The notes under the pieces are model-generated. The model searched no databases. It was given only the letters and a program-made list of their open reading frames with translations, and was not told the origin of the DNA. 42,589 nt of DNA, from positions 1 to 42,589 of the forward strand of contig JAKANS010000028.1 in NCBI GenBank assembly GCA_021823625.1. The letters are read 5' to 3'. The stretch comes from a bacterium. Its GTDB lineage: Bacteria > Verrucomicrobiota > Verrucomicrobiia > Limisphaerales > J093. This document shows positions 14,509-22,535 of the stretch, in pieces. A program made the translations under genes and the position numbers. How positions within the stretch are numbered: the stretch's first letter is position 1; the number at the start of each line of letters is the position of its first letter.

Positions 14509-14584
14509 TGGCAGGGCGGGAGGGAATCGAACCCCCAACCAACGGTTTTGGAGACCGCTACTCTGCCAATTGAGCTACCGCCCT
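14509..14584 (-). tRNA. tRNA-Trp (CCA)
   Basis: The acceptor strands AGGGCGG and CCGCCCT pair, with G discriminator and encoded CCA at 14511-14509. The anticodon loop CTCCAAA in a GCGGT/ACCGT stem gives anticodon CCA. It has a standard D arm (AGCTCAATTGGCAGAGT) and T loop (GTTCGATTC). tRNA-Trp between tuf and secE is a classic arrangement. Confidence 0.96.
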
Positions 14585-14676
14585 ACTCGGTCAATAGGCA
14601 CTGTGCTTGCTTAAACTTCGGCGAGAAGCGGAAGCCGACAGTCTGTCGTCGTGCCCCCGGCTGCGCTTTTTCGTCG

Positions 14677-15867
14677 CTAGGCGATCACCTCGCTGATACG
14701 GCCTGCACCGATGGTGCGGCCACCCTCGCGGATGGCGAAACGCTGGCCCTTTTCCATGGCCACGGGACTGATCACTTTGATTTCCACCGAGACATTGTCA
14801 CCGGGCATGACCATCTCGACGCCTTGTGGCAGGGTGACCGTGCCTGTGACATCGGTGGTCCGAAAGTAGAACTGCGGGCGATAATTGGTAAAGAACGGCG
14901 TGTGCCGCCCACCTTCGTCCTTGGACAGGACGTACACCTCCGCCTTGAAATTGGTGTGCGGGGTAATCGTCCCCGGCTTGGCCAGAACCATGCCGCGCTC
15001 GACGTCTTCCTTCTTCGTGCCGCGCAACAGCACGCCCACGTTGTCGCCAGCCGTGGCTTTGTCCAACAGCTTGCGGAACATCTCGATGTCCGTGGCCACG
15101 GTCTTGCGAGTATCGCGAATCCCGACGATTTCGACCTCCGTCATGCGATCCAGCACCCCGCGCTCGACGCGGCCGGTCACCACCGTGCCACGACCTTCGA
15201 TGTTGAACACGTCCTCGATGCTCATGAGGAAAGGTTTGTCCACCTCGCGGGTAGGGAGCGGAATGAACTCGTCCACCGCTTTGAGCAACTCCTGAATCGA
15301 CTCTTCCCCCTTTGCCTCGCCAGCCAGAGCCGCCTTGGCGCTGCCACGAATGATGGGGGTCTTGTCTCCCGGAAACTCATACTTGCTTAGCAGATCGCGC
15401 AATTCCATCTCCACCAAGTCGAGCAGTTCGGGATCGTCCACCAAGTCCACTTTGTTCAGGTAAACGAGAATGGCAGGCACGCCAACTTGGCGGGCCAAGA
15501 GCACATGTTCTTTGGTCTGCGGCATCGGACCTTCGGAAGCGTCCACCACCAGAATCGCGCCGTCCATCTGGGCGGCGCCGGTGATCATGTTTTTGATGAA
15601 GTCGGCATGGCCGGGGCAATCGACATGCGCGTAGTGCCGGTTCTCGCTCTGGTACTCGACGTGCGAGATCGCGATCGTCACGGTCTTGGTTTCGTCGCGA
15701 ACCGTGCCGCCCTTCGTGATGTCGGCATACGAAATCGGAGTCGCGAGCCCCCGGCGGGCCTGCGTCTGGACAATCGCGGCGGTCAAGGTGGACTTGCCAT
15801 GATCGATGTGACCGATGGTTCCAATGTTGACGTGCGGTTTCGTCCGTTGGAATTGCTCTTTAGCCAT
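14677..15867 (-). CDS. tuf: Translation elongation factor Tu
   Basis: This 396-residue GTPase delivers aminoacyl-tRNA to the ribosome. The P-loop is GHIDHGKS (residues 19-26) with Ser where most EF-Tu have Thr. G3 is DCPGH (83-87), NKVD follows, and domains II and III are complete, ending in a [15 protein letters not shown] tail. Switch I is unusual: the canonical DNAPEEKARGITI is replaced by a stretch with [13 protein letters not shown] (53-65), retaining the Mg-coordinating Thr. I recall similar switch I sequences from planctomycete EF-Tu, so this is probably a PVC lineage trait rather than damage. AGGAAG precedes the start. It is the first protein gene of the operon. Confidence 0.97.
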   Translation of the reverse strand: MAKEQFQRTKPHVNIGTIGHIDHGKSTLTAAIVQTQARRGLATPISYADITKGGTVRDETKTVTIAISHVEYQSENRHYAHVDCPGHADFIKNMITGAAQMDGAILVVDASEGPMPQTKEHVLLARQVGVPAILVYLNKVDLVDDPELLDLVEMELRDLLSKYEFPGDKTPIIRGSAKAALAGEAKGEESIQELLKAVDEFIPLPTREVDKPFLMSIEDVFNIEGRGTVVTGRVERGVLDRMTEVEIVGIRDTRKTVATDIEMFRKLLDKATAGDNVGVLLRGTKKEDVERGMVLAKPGTITPHTNFKAEVYVLSKDEGGRHTPFFTNYRPQFYFRTTDVTGTVTLPQGVEMVMPGDNVSVEIKVISPVAMEKGQRFAIREGGRTIGAGRISEVIA

Positions 15868-15905
15868 TTTGCTTCCTGCTGTTAATGTATCGCCGGTTCA
15901 AGTTC

Positions 15906-15981
<76 letters not shown>

Positions 15982-16024
15982 AAGCCCATTCGCTGTACGC
16001 TCATCTCCGGTGCTCTAAGACGAC

Positions 16025-16082
16025 AAAAAAACCGTCCGCCCCGCAAAGGCTACTGGGGACGCACAGTCTTGTCAGACCAGTA
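16025..16082 (-). promoter_or_regulatory. Attenuator-like leader before tRNA-Thr
   Basis: On the minus strand a hairpin with outer stem CGTCC/GGACG (16061-16057 with 16037-16033) and inner C-G pairs is followed by GG and seven T residues (16031-16025). This is a good intrinsic terminator located between promoter and first gene. Upstream, TACTGG (16082-16077) can pair with CCAGTA (16056-16051), which overlaps the terminator's left side, so the two folds appear mutually exclusive. An attenuation switch is inferred. Alternatively it simply ends an upstream transcript. Confidence 0.5.
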
Positions 16083-16093
16083 ACGAGACGCCG

Positions 16094-16122
16094 AGGCTAA
16101 GAAGACGCAGCCCGACTGTCAA
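16094..16122 (-). promoter_or_regulatory. Predicted promoter of the tRNA-Thr-tuf-rpoC operon
   Basis: The -35 box is TTGACA (16122-16117, a consensus match), followed by a 17-bp spacer and a -10 box TAGCCT (16099-16094). The predicted start lies near 16087, giving a leader of about 105 nt before tRNA-Thr. Confidence 0.7.
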
Positions 16123-16621
16123 TGCCTTTTGGCAAGATTTTTCACTTGAGCACAGCACTGCGGGTGTCACTGGCATTCTTCCTGCGCACGGCAAATGTCA
16201 GATTTCGAAACGACTCCAACCGCGGGGCCTGCATCCGTCACGAAATCACCCTCAACGCCCAACAACACCCACTTGAGAACTACGCATGGTTCGGTGCTCC
16301 CAAATGAGGATCCTCAGCGCATCTTGATCGGGCGAAGCTGCCGCTTTCTACGCCCCTACAAACCAACCAACACGAGCCAAAGCGTTCAGCTTCAAGACGA
16401 ATTCCGTGTCGCAACCCTTTGATAATTAAATTAGTGGAACGCTTTCTCGGGAAATATTCGAAGTAAGCGGCCCTGTGTCCAGTTGGCACTGTGTCTGCTT
16501 AGTAAAACGAGCAGTGGCCGTCTCGCTGGAATTCACCAGCCGTTCTCTAAAGCGGCTGAATTGAGATCAGTTGAGAAGGCTGTTGGTTTGGTTGTTGGTT
16601 GGTTGCAGTGGTTGGGGTCAT

Positions 16622-16669
16622 CGAGCGGCGGGCGAGGACTTGGAAGTCAGGCCCGCCGCTCGTCTTTTT
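16622..16669 (+). terminator. Intrinsic terminator on the plus strand without an obvious gene
   Basis: A perfect 12-bp GC-rich stem (16622-16633 with 16651-16662) is followed by TCTTTTT. The loop contains its own GACT/AGTC mini-stem. The U-tract lies only on the plus side, so it ends a plus-strand transcript, although no plus-strand gene is seen upstream. It could mark the 3' end of a small RNA. Confidence 0.65.
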
Positions 16670-16799
16670 GAGTGCAACCTTTCCGAAATACCGGCCGCGT
16701 GAACTACAGGCTGCGTTCCCGGCAAAATCGGTTCACAACTCGCGCAGCCACCCGCCGTACGGCTTCTCGTCAACCCGATCGGGGTTCCGCACCACGATC

Positions 16800-17732
16800 T
16801 CAGGCCTTGCAGGTCTGATCGATGCGCCGGATCGTGTCATCGACCTGATCCGTGCTGAGCATGCCAATCGTCATGGCGTCCACCAGATTGCTACCGATCA
16901 CGTATTTGAGAGACGCGTCTTTTTCTTCGGGCTTAGTCAGCTTGCCAGCACCGAATATTTTCATCCCGACAACCGCCTTGCCGTTGGCGCGAGCCAACCG
17001 AAGCGTCTTCGTGATTTCCTCCACCGAATCGTCACAGGAATAATCCTTGCCACCCCGGTAATTGATGCGCGCAAAAATCACGTCCACCCATGGATCCTTG
17101 GCGGCCAGCTTGAGCGCACCGTGATCGTGGCAAGAAACGCCCAATGCCCGCACCACTCCGCGTTGTTTCAGCGCGGAAAGTCCGTCGCGAATGCCGGCAA
17201 AGTCGGTACTCCACTTGTCGTTCAACATGCAGTGGATCAGGCAGATATCGATCATTTCAGTGTCCAGCTCTGTGCGGAAGCGGTCGATCTCCTCCTGGGC
17301 GTTCGCGGACGGCGTAACCCAGTCCTCTTTGCGCGGCCAGATCTTGGTCAGCATCACAAACCGATCCCGCGGCAGGCCTTTCAAAGCGTTCCGCACGAAC
17401 GGGTGCGAGCCGTACAAATCGGCCATGTCGAGGAAGTTGATCCCCCGGTCCACGCTGTGCCGCAGTAGTCGGGTGAACTGCTCCTGGCCCAAACGGGTAT
17501 GGTCCGAGGAACGACGGTAGCCGTTAAAGCCTGTGCCCTGCGCGAGAAACGAACTTCGAATCCCGGTCTTGCCGAGCATGACACGAGCGGCGGCACCGGT
17601 TGCCGTCGCTCTCGGCGCAAGTTCTGCAGCGGTGGCCAATCGTGGTGCGGCCAACAGCGCGCCGGCCCCGGCGAACGTGGTCTTGATGAAGCTGCGACGA
17701 TCCTGGGTGTGGATGGTGGATAGTGCTTTCAT
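16800..17732 (-). CDS. Tat-exported aldo/keto reductase
   Basis: This 310-residue protein has an N-terminal twin-arginine signal (RRSFIKTTFAGAGALLAAP, residues 12-30), so export of a folded, cofactor-loaded enzyme is predicted. The body is an aldo/keto reductase TIM barrel. GINFLDMADLYG supplies the Asp and Tyr of the catalytic tetrad, the Lys lies in MLTKIWPR, and the His in LIHCM. NADP-dependent oxidoreduction is the family reaction; the substrate is unknown. Such Tat-signal members are common in Planctomycetes and Verrucomicrobia. The gene is divergent from the lptG-like gene across 175 bp. No terminator with a U-tract is seen on its own strand downstream. Confidence 0.88.
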   Translation of the reverse strand: MKALSTIHTQDRRSFIKTTFAGAGALLAAPRLATAAELAPRATATGAAARVMLGKTGIRSSFLAQGTGFNGYRRSSDHTRLGQEQFTRLLRHSVDRGINFLDMADLYGSHPFVRNALKGLPRDRFVMLTKIWPRKEDWVTPSANAQEEIDRFRTELDTEMIDICLIHCMLNDKWSTDFAGIRDGLSALKQRGVVRALGVSCHDHGALKLAAKDPWVDVIFARINYRGGKDYSCDDSVEEITKTLRLARANGKAVVGMKIFGAGKLTKPEEKDASLKYVIGSNLVDAMTIGMLSTDQVDDTIRRIDQTCKA

Positions 17733-17907
17733 TGACTTGGGAATTCGGCACTCGCGTGACTCAATTCATGCATTTGATTATGGCTGAAGTTAGTCGAAGC
17801 CACCAGCTCCGCCAACTGGTTTCTGCACTTCCGCCGACCGCCAGCACCGCGCCGGAGCCGACTCCAACCTCGACTTCACAGCCAGGCGCGGACACGCTGC
17901 GGGGGAC

Positions 17908-19029
17908 ATGCGGTTGCTCGACCGCTATTTGCTGCGCGAATTGTTGATTCCGCTGGGTTATTGCCTCGGCGGCTTCCTTGTTTTTTGGGTTTCTTTCGAC
18001 CTCCTGAGCGAACTCGACGAATTTCAGCGGCACCGGCTGACCGGCTTCGATGTGGTTCAATACTACCTGGTCATGCTGCCTGAGTTTCTCGTCACCGTGA
18101 CCCCCATCGGCTTGCTGCTGGCGATGCTGTACACGCTCACAAACCACGCGCGGCACCACGAACTCACCGCCATCCGCGCCGCCGGCGTGAGTCTGTGGCG
18201 GCTGAGCCTGGCATATTTTGCCGTCGGCACTTTTCTCAGCCTGGGGGTTTTCGCGCTCAACGAACTGTGGGTTCCCCGCAGCGAGGAACTCGGGCAACGC
18301 ATTCTGGCCCGCCGCGATGGCGAAGAAGCGACACGCGACCAGGGCCGGTGGTTTCGAAACCTCACCTTCCACAACGAGCGCCAGCGCCGACTGTGGAACA
18401 TTGGCCTTTACGACCGCGAAACCGGCGCGATGTGGAACGTGAACCTGGATTGGGAGCTCGAGAACGGCATGCGTCGCCGAATGGCCGCCCGCTACGGTGT
18501 CTTCACCAACGGCGCCTGGACCTTCTACGGGGTGCGCCAGTTGTTTTACACGCCGTTCCCGGAACCGAAGTGGGAACCCAGCGACACGAACCAGCTCGAA
18601 ATGATCGAACTGAGCGAAACGCCTTCCCAGATCAACAGCGAAATCCGCTTCGCTACGCTGAGCGGGGCCCGCGCCGCCAAGCGCGCCCGCCTGTCCTTGC
18701 GTGAAATCCGCGAGTACGAAGATCTGCACCCGGCGCTCCCGGCCGCCGCGCGGGCGAAGCTCCAGACCCAGTTCCACAGCCGGCTGGCGGAACCTTGGAC
18801 CAACCTCGTCGTCGTGCTCATGGCCATTCCGTTCGGGGTGCCTTCCGGCCGGCGGAACGTGTTCGTGGGGGTAACCGCGAGCATCTTCATTGCGTTCGGC
18901 TTCTTCTTCACGCAATGGCTCTCGCTCGCGTTGGGAACCGCGGGTTATTTGTTGCCTTGGGTGGCGGCCTGGCTGCCCAACGTGGTGTTCGCCTCCGGCG
19001 GTCTGTGGTTGACGTTGCGCGTGCGCTGA
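17908..19029 (+). CDS. LptF/LptG family permease (YjgP/YjgQ)
   Basis: This 373-residue inner-membrane protein has the N-terminal MRLLDRYLLRELLIPL start typical of LptF/LptG. Three membrane spans lie in the first 110 residues, a periplasmic beta-jellyroll region in the middle (about 115-280), and three more spans near the C-terminus (about 290-372). LptF and LptG work with the ATPase LptB to extract lipopolysaccharide from the inner membrane, so a Gram-negative envelope is implied. Usually lptF and lptG are adjacent. Here only one is present and I cannot tell which from sequence. GGGGGA lies just before the ATG. Confidence 0.85.
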   Translation: MRLLDRYLLRELLIPLGYCLGGFLVFWVSFDLLSELDEFQRHRLTGFDVVQYYLVMLPEFLVTVTPIGLLLAMLYTLTNHARHHELTAIRAAGVSLWRLSLAYFAVGTFLSLGVFALNELWVPRSEELGQRILARRDGEEATRDQGRWFRNLTFHNERQRRLWNIGLYDRETGAMWNVNLDWELENGMRRRMAARYGVFTNGAWTFYGVRQLFYTPFPEPKWEPSDTNQLEMIELSETPSQINSEIRFATLSGARAAKRARLSLREIREYEDLHPALPAAARAKLQTQFHSRLAEPWTNLVVVLMAIPFGVPSGRRNVFVGVTASIFIAFGFFFTQWLSLALGTAGYLLPWVAAWLPNVVFASGGLWLTLRVR

Positions 19030-19119
19030 GGCGACTGGGCTCGGCCCTGCCGGCCTGCTTCCGCGCAGCTTCATGACGTTTTCCGCTGCGCATCCTGGCG
19101 CGCGTGGTAAGGTCGCGCC

Positions 19120-20856
19120 GTGCCGGATCTTGCCGCCGAGCTTCGCGAATTAAAGGCCCGCCACGAGCGGATCGACCTGCTCTACCAGGTCAGCCAGGTC
19201 ATTCATTCCACCCTTGAACCGCAGGAGGCGCTGCAACTCATCGTCCGCGAGGCGGTCCGCATGGTCCGCGCGGCCAGCGGTTCGGTGGTGCTCGTCAACC
19301 CCACCACCGGTTTCCTCGAAATCCAGGCTGCTGACGGCCTCCCGCCGAATGCGCAGCAACTCAAGCTCAAGGTCGGCGAAGGCATCACCGGCTGGGTCGC
19401 CCGCACCGGCAAACCGGCCCGCGTCGGCGCCGCCGCCCGTGACCCGCGGTACATCATGCTCCGGCCGGACGTCCGCGCCGAACTGGCCGTGCCGCTCGAG
19501 GTGCGGGGCGAAGTCCGCGGCGTGCTCAACGTGGACTCTGACCGCCCGGACGCCTTCAGCGAGGCGGACCAGGAATTGCTGGAAGAACTCGCCCTCCAGG
19601 CGGCGCGGGTGATCCACAACACCTGGCTTTACGAACAACTCCGTCTCAAAGCCCGTCTCTTTGAGACCCTCGTCAGCGTCGGACAAACCATCAACTCCAC
19701 CGTCAACCTCGACGATGCGCTCCAGACCATCACTCGCGAGGCGAGCAAACTCATGGGCGCAAAGATGTGCTCCTTGCTCCTGCTCGACGACACGCGTGAA
19801 TGGCTCGATTTGCGCGCGTCCTACGGCGCCGGCGAAGCCTATCTCACCAAGCCCCGCCTGAGCGTGGCCGACAGCCTTTTGGGCACGGTGGTGCGCCGTC
19901 GCAAACCGCAGCAACTCGAGAACGTCCAGATTTCGTCGCGTTACCAGAACGTCGAGGTCGCCCGCCGCGAAGGCCTGGTTGCCTTGCTGAGCGTGCCGCT
20001 CGCTCTCGGCCGTGAAGTCACCGGCACACTGAACGTGTACACCGCCCACCCCCATAGCTTCTCGAACGAGGAAATTCGCATCCTGACCGCGCTGGCCGAC
20101 CTGTCCGCGATCGCCATCGAAAAGGCGCGGCTCTACGAGCGGTTGGTGGACATGGAGGAGCACCTGCGGCGCCAGGAACAACTCTCGGCGCTGGGGTTGC
20201 TGGCCGCCGAGGTCGCCCACGAAATCCGCAATCCACTCACGGTGATGAAGATGCTTTACCACTCGTTGGACCTGCGCTTCGAGCCTGCCGATCCGCGCGC
20301 CCGCGATGCCGCCATCATGGGTGAAAAGATGGATCGCCTGAACCGGATTGTGGACCAGATCCTCGATTTCGCCCGGCACAGCGAGCCGCAATGCGCGCCG
20401 GTGCAGGTCAACCGCCTGATCACCGACCTGACGCTGCTCACCCGCCACAAACTCCACCAGCAGAACGTTGAGCTGGAACAACACCTCGACCCGGCGGTGC
20501 CTTTGATCATGGCGGACCCGGCGCAGCTCGAACAGGCCTTCCTGAACCTCACCCTCAACGCCGTCGAGGCAATGCCGGCCGGTGGGCGCCTCCGCATCAG
20601 CACCCGCGCGATACACCTCCCCAAATACCGCCCGCAGCCGACTTGCATCGCGGTTAGCTTTCGCGACACCGGCGTAGGCATGTCGCCCGAACAACGGCGG
20701 CGGGCGTTCAGCTCCCTGCTGAGCACCACCAAGCGGGAAGGCACGGGACTTGGCCTCGTGATCGTTTCGCGGGTGGTTGAGGCCCACCGCGGCCAGATCA
20801 AAATTGCCTCGCGGCCGGGCGTGGGAACCAAGGTCACGATCCTGCTGCCGACCTGA
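19120..20856 (+). CDS. Soluble GAF-GAF sensor histidine kinase
   Basis: This 578-residue protein has two tandem GAF domains (about residues 20-175 and 185-345) followed by a histidine kinase core. The H-box is EVAHEIRNPLTVMK near residue 367 with the phospho-acceptor His, the N-box is EQAFLNLTLNAVEAMPAGG, G1 is FRDTGVGM and G2 is GTGLGLVIV. The core resembles the NtrB/HisKA-type kinases. No membrane segment is seen, so it probably senses a cytoplasmic ligand or redox state through its GAF domains. Translation starts at GTG (19120) with AAGG about 8 nt upstream. No response regulator is adjacent, so the partner is unknown. The gene converges on the kinase-like gene, 28 bp away. Confidence 0.9.
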   Translation: MPDLAAELRELKARHERIDLLYQVSQVIHSTLEPQEALQLIVREAVRMVRAASGSVVLVNPTTGFLEIQAADGLPPNAQQLKLKVGEGITGWVARTGKPARVGAAARDPRYIMLRPDVRAELAVPLEVRGEVRGVLNVDSDRPDAFSEADQELLEELALQAARVIHNTWLYEQLRLKARLFETLVSVGQTINSTVNLDDALQTITREASKLMGAKMCSLLLLDDTREWLDLRASYGAGEAYLTKPRLSVADSLLGTVVRRRKPQQLENVQISSRYQNVEVARREGLVALLSVPLALGREVTGTLNVYTAHPHSFSNEEIRILTALADLSAIAIEKARLYERLVDMEEHLRRQEQLSALGLLAAEVAHEIRNPLTVMKMLYHSLDLRFEPADPRARDAAIMGEKMDRLNRIVDQILDFARHSEPQCAPVQVNRLITDLTLLTRHKLHQQNVELEQHLDPAVPLIMADPAQLEQAFLNLTLNAVEAMPAGGRLRISTRAIHLPKYRPQPTCIAVSFRDTGVGMSPEQRRRAFSSLLSTTKREGTGLGLVIVSRVVEAHRGQIKIASRPGVGTKVTILLPT

Positions 20857-20884
20857 CGCGAACCGCGCGCCGTCACCGGGCTGC

Positions 20885-21613
20885 CTAACCGGTGTGGGTT
20901 CCAGACCTGGCTTCTTCGGAAGCCGCCCGCCGGAGCAGCATTTCCGCAATGAGTTCCGCCGCTTGTTCGCAAGTTACGCGATCCGTATTGATGATCAGGT
21001 CGTAGAGCAAAGGGTTGTCGATCTCGACCTTGAAATGCTCGCGCAGGTACCGGTGGTGGCCGCGGTCCGCCTTCTCGACGAACTCGACGGCCGCCTTGCG
21101 CTCCAGCTTCAGGTACTCCATCACGCGCTCGATGCGCTTCTCCAACGAACCCACCAGCCGGACATGCACCATGTGCGGGAGCTTCATGGTGATCACGTTC
21201 GCACCCCGCCCGATCAGGATCACATTTCCCACCGCCGCGAGCCGAAGGATCGTGTCGGACGTGGCGCGGACCAGATTCCAGGAAGGCGGATGCAGGCCGA
21301 GCAACTCCGTCACCATGTCTTCGAGCATCGAGACGCGGTCTTCGGGCATGAAGCTGACCAGCTTCTTCGGCAGATTGTGATTTTCGAGCACGTGCTCGAC
21401 CAGTTCCTTGTCGAAGACGGTCCATTTCACGTCCTCCGCCGGGGCTCGCTGGTCGAGCCGGGCCGCCAGTTCCCGGGCCACGATCCAGGCACCGGCACCG
21501 GCCTGGCGCGAGAGGGTCACCGCCATCCGCCGCCGGTGTGTCGGCGTGGACGCGGGCCGCAAATGACAACCGATGAACGAGCGCGCCTGCTCTAAACCAA
21601 TTCGCGGATTCAT
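20885..21613 (-). CDS. Cytidylate kinase-like family protein
   Basis: This 242-residue protein matches the cytidylate kinase-like family: an N-terminal VTLSRQAGAGAW nucleotide-loop region (about residues 32-43), FDKELVEHVLEN, and LIGRGAN followed by VHVRLVGSLEKRIERVM. The loop is the family's SRQxGxG form rather than a classical GxxGxGKS P-loop, so the substrate is uncertain and CMP phosphorylation should not be assumed. AAAGG precedes the chosen ATG at 21613. An internal ATG at 21526 lacks a ribosome site. A stable hairpin sits in its 5' leader (21633-21663). Confidence 0.75.
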   Translation of the reverse strand: MNPRIGLEQARSFIGCHLRPASTPTHRRRMAVTLSRQAGAGAWIVARELAARLDQRAPAEDVKWTVFDKELVEHVLENHNLPKKLVSFMPEDRVSMLEDMVTELLGLHPPSWNLVRATSDTILRLAAVGNVILIGRGANVITMKLPHMVHVRLVGSLEKRIERVMEYLKLERKAAVEFVEKADRGHHRYLREHFKVEIDNPLLYDLIINTDRVTCEQAAELIAEMLLRRAASEEARSGTHTG

Positions 21614-21632
21614 AAAAAGCCTTTCGCCTGGA

Positions 21633-21663
21633 AACCGGACGGGGCGAGGCCCACCGTCCGGTT
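21633..21663 (-). promoter_or_regulatory. Leader hairpin upstream of the cytidylate kinase-like gene
   Basis: A perfect 10-bp stem (AACCGGACGG at 21633-21642 with its complement at 21654-21663) closes an 11-nt loop. It ends 20 nt upstream of the ATG, next to the ribosome site. It could control translation or transcript stability. It matches no riboswitch class that I recognise, and no U-tract follows on either strand. Confidence 0.45.
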
Positions 21664-21804
21664 CCGAGTTTGTTGGTTCAGTGAATTCGACGCGACGCTA
21701 ACAAGTACCACCCACCAAGCCAAACCGAATGTTGAGCCCTAAATGTTAAGCCACTCTCTGCGCCCGGGGTTCCCGCGCAACCTGGGAGGAACGAAATTGC
21801 GGGC

Positions 21805-21832
21805 TTGCATGGGCCTTGCCGGCGACTACTCT
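21805..21832 (+). promoter_or_regulatory. Predicted efp promoter
   Basis: TTGCAT (21805-21810), a 16-bp spacer and TACTCT (21827-21832) form a moderate sigma-70-type promoter 55 bp before the efp start codon. Confidence 0.45.
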
Positions 21833-21887
21833 CTGCGTCCCGTGCCGTTTCCGGCCGGGAAATCCAATCGAACAGCGTAACGCGTAT

Positions 21888-22445
21888 ATGGCTTCAGCTA
21901 ACGACTTGAGACGGGGCATGGCGGTGATGCACAACGGCGACGTGTGCGTGGTCCTGGAGACCCAGCACCGCACGCCCGGCAACCTGCGGGCCTTCGTGCA
22001 AGCCACCCTCCGGAGTGTCCGCTCCGGCAAATCCTCGGACGTGCGGTTCAGTTCCACGGAGCGCGTGGACATCGTGCCGCTTTTCGCACGCAAAATGGAG
22101 TTCAGTTACAAGGACGGCCAGGACTTCGTTTTCACCGATCCGGAGGACTTCGAGACGGTGACGCTCTCGCCGGAAGTCGTGGGCGACGCGAAGAATTACC
22201 TGGTGGACAACACGCCGGTGACCGTGACTTTCGTCGAGGAACGGGCGGTCCAAATCGACCTGCCCGCGTCGGTGGTCCTCACGGTTTCCGACGCGCCGGA
22301 AGGCATCCGCGGGGATTCGGCCAACAACGTGCAGAAGTCCGTCACGCTCGAAACCGGCATCAGCGTCCAGGTGCCGCTGTTCATCAACACCGGCGAGAAG
22401 ATCAAGGTGGACACGCGCACCGGCAAATACATGGAGCGCGCGTAA
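21888..22445 (+). CDS. efp: Translation elongation factor P
   Basis: This 185-residue three-domain beta-barrel protein relieves ribosome stalling at polyproline. The N-terminal KOW-like domain opens MASANDLRRGMAV, the OB domain includes KSSDVRFSSTERVD, and the C-terminal domain has the EF-P GDSANNVQKSVTLETG signature. The frame is open 24 codons upstream, but ATG 21888 gives the family N-terminus. The domain I tip that reaches the peptidyl transferase centre reads TPGNLRAF, with Asn32 where E. coli has the modified Lys34 and Pseudomonas has a rhamnosylated Arg. Neither EpmA/B lysylation nor EarP rhamnosylation could therefore act here. It converges on ftsZ through a shared hairpin. Confidence 0.95.
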   Translation: MASANDLRRGMAVMHNGDVCVVLETQHRTPGNLRAFVQATLRSVRSGKSSDVRFSSTERVDIVPLFARKMEFSYKDGQDFVFTDPEDFETVTLSPEVVGDAKNYLVDNTPVTVTFVEERAVQIDLPASVVLTVSDAPEGIRGDSANNVQKSVTLETGISVQVPLFINTGEKIKVDTRTGKYMERA

Positions 22446-22485
22446 GCGTCTTCCCCACCCGCCCCCCAATTCCGCCTCGCTTTCT

Positions 22486-22513
22486 GGCCGGCTCCCGCCA
22501 AGGGACGCCGGCC
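22486..22513. terminator. Hairpin between convergent efp and ftsZ
   Basis: GGCCGGC TCCC (22486-22496) pairs with GGGA, a one-base bulge and GCCGGCC (22502-22513), giving an 11-bp stem with a 5-nt loop. There is no U-tract on either side. It probably serves as a shared 3'-end structure or Rho-assisted terminator for both genes. Confidence 0.5.
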
Positions 22514-22535
22514 GGCGCGTTTGGGGGCATCCGCG

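Larger units (their letters stand above)
15982..16799. other. Gene-poor interval upstream of the tuf operon
   Basis: No convincing protein gene is present; the short open frames have no recognisable features. The part next to tRNA-Thr holds the tuf-operon promoter and an attenuator-like leader (minus strand). A strong intrinsic terminator for plus-strand transcription lies at 16622-16669 with no plus-strand gene before it. Between them (about 16130-16620) there is AT-richer sequence and GTTGG-rich runs near 16581-16616 partly complementary to 16358-16371. I see nothing else identifiable. Confidence 0.6.

Noticed and set aside
16599..17468. 289-codon plus-strand frame overlapping the aldo/keto reductase
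   Set aside because: It starts inside the GTTGG-rich run, crosses a terminator hairpin and then lies antisense to a clear reductase gene.
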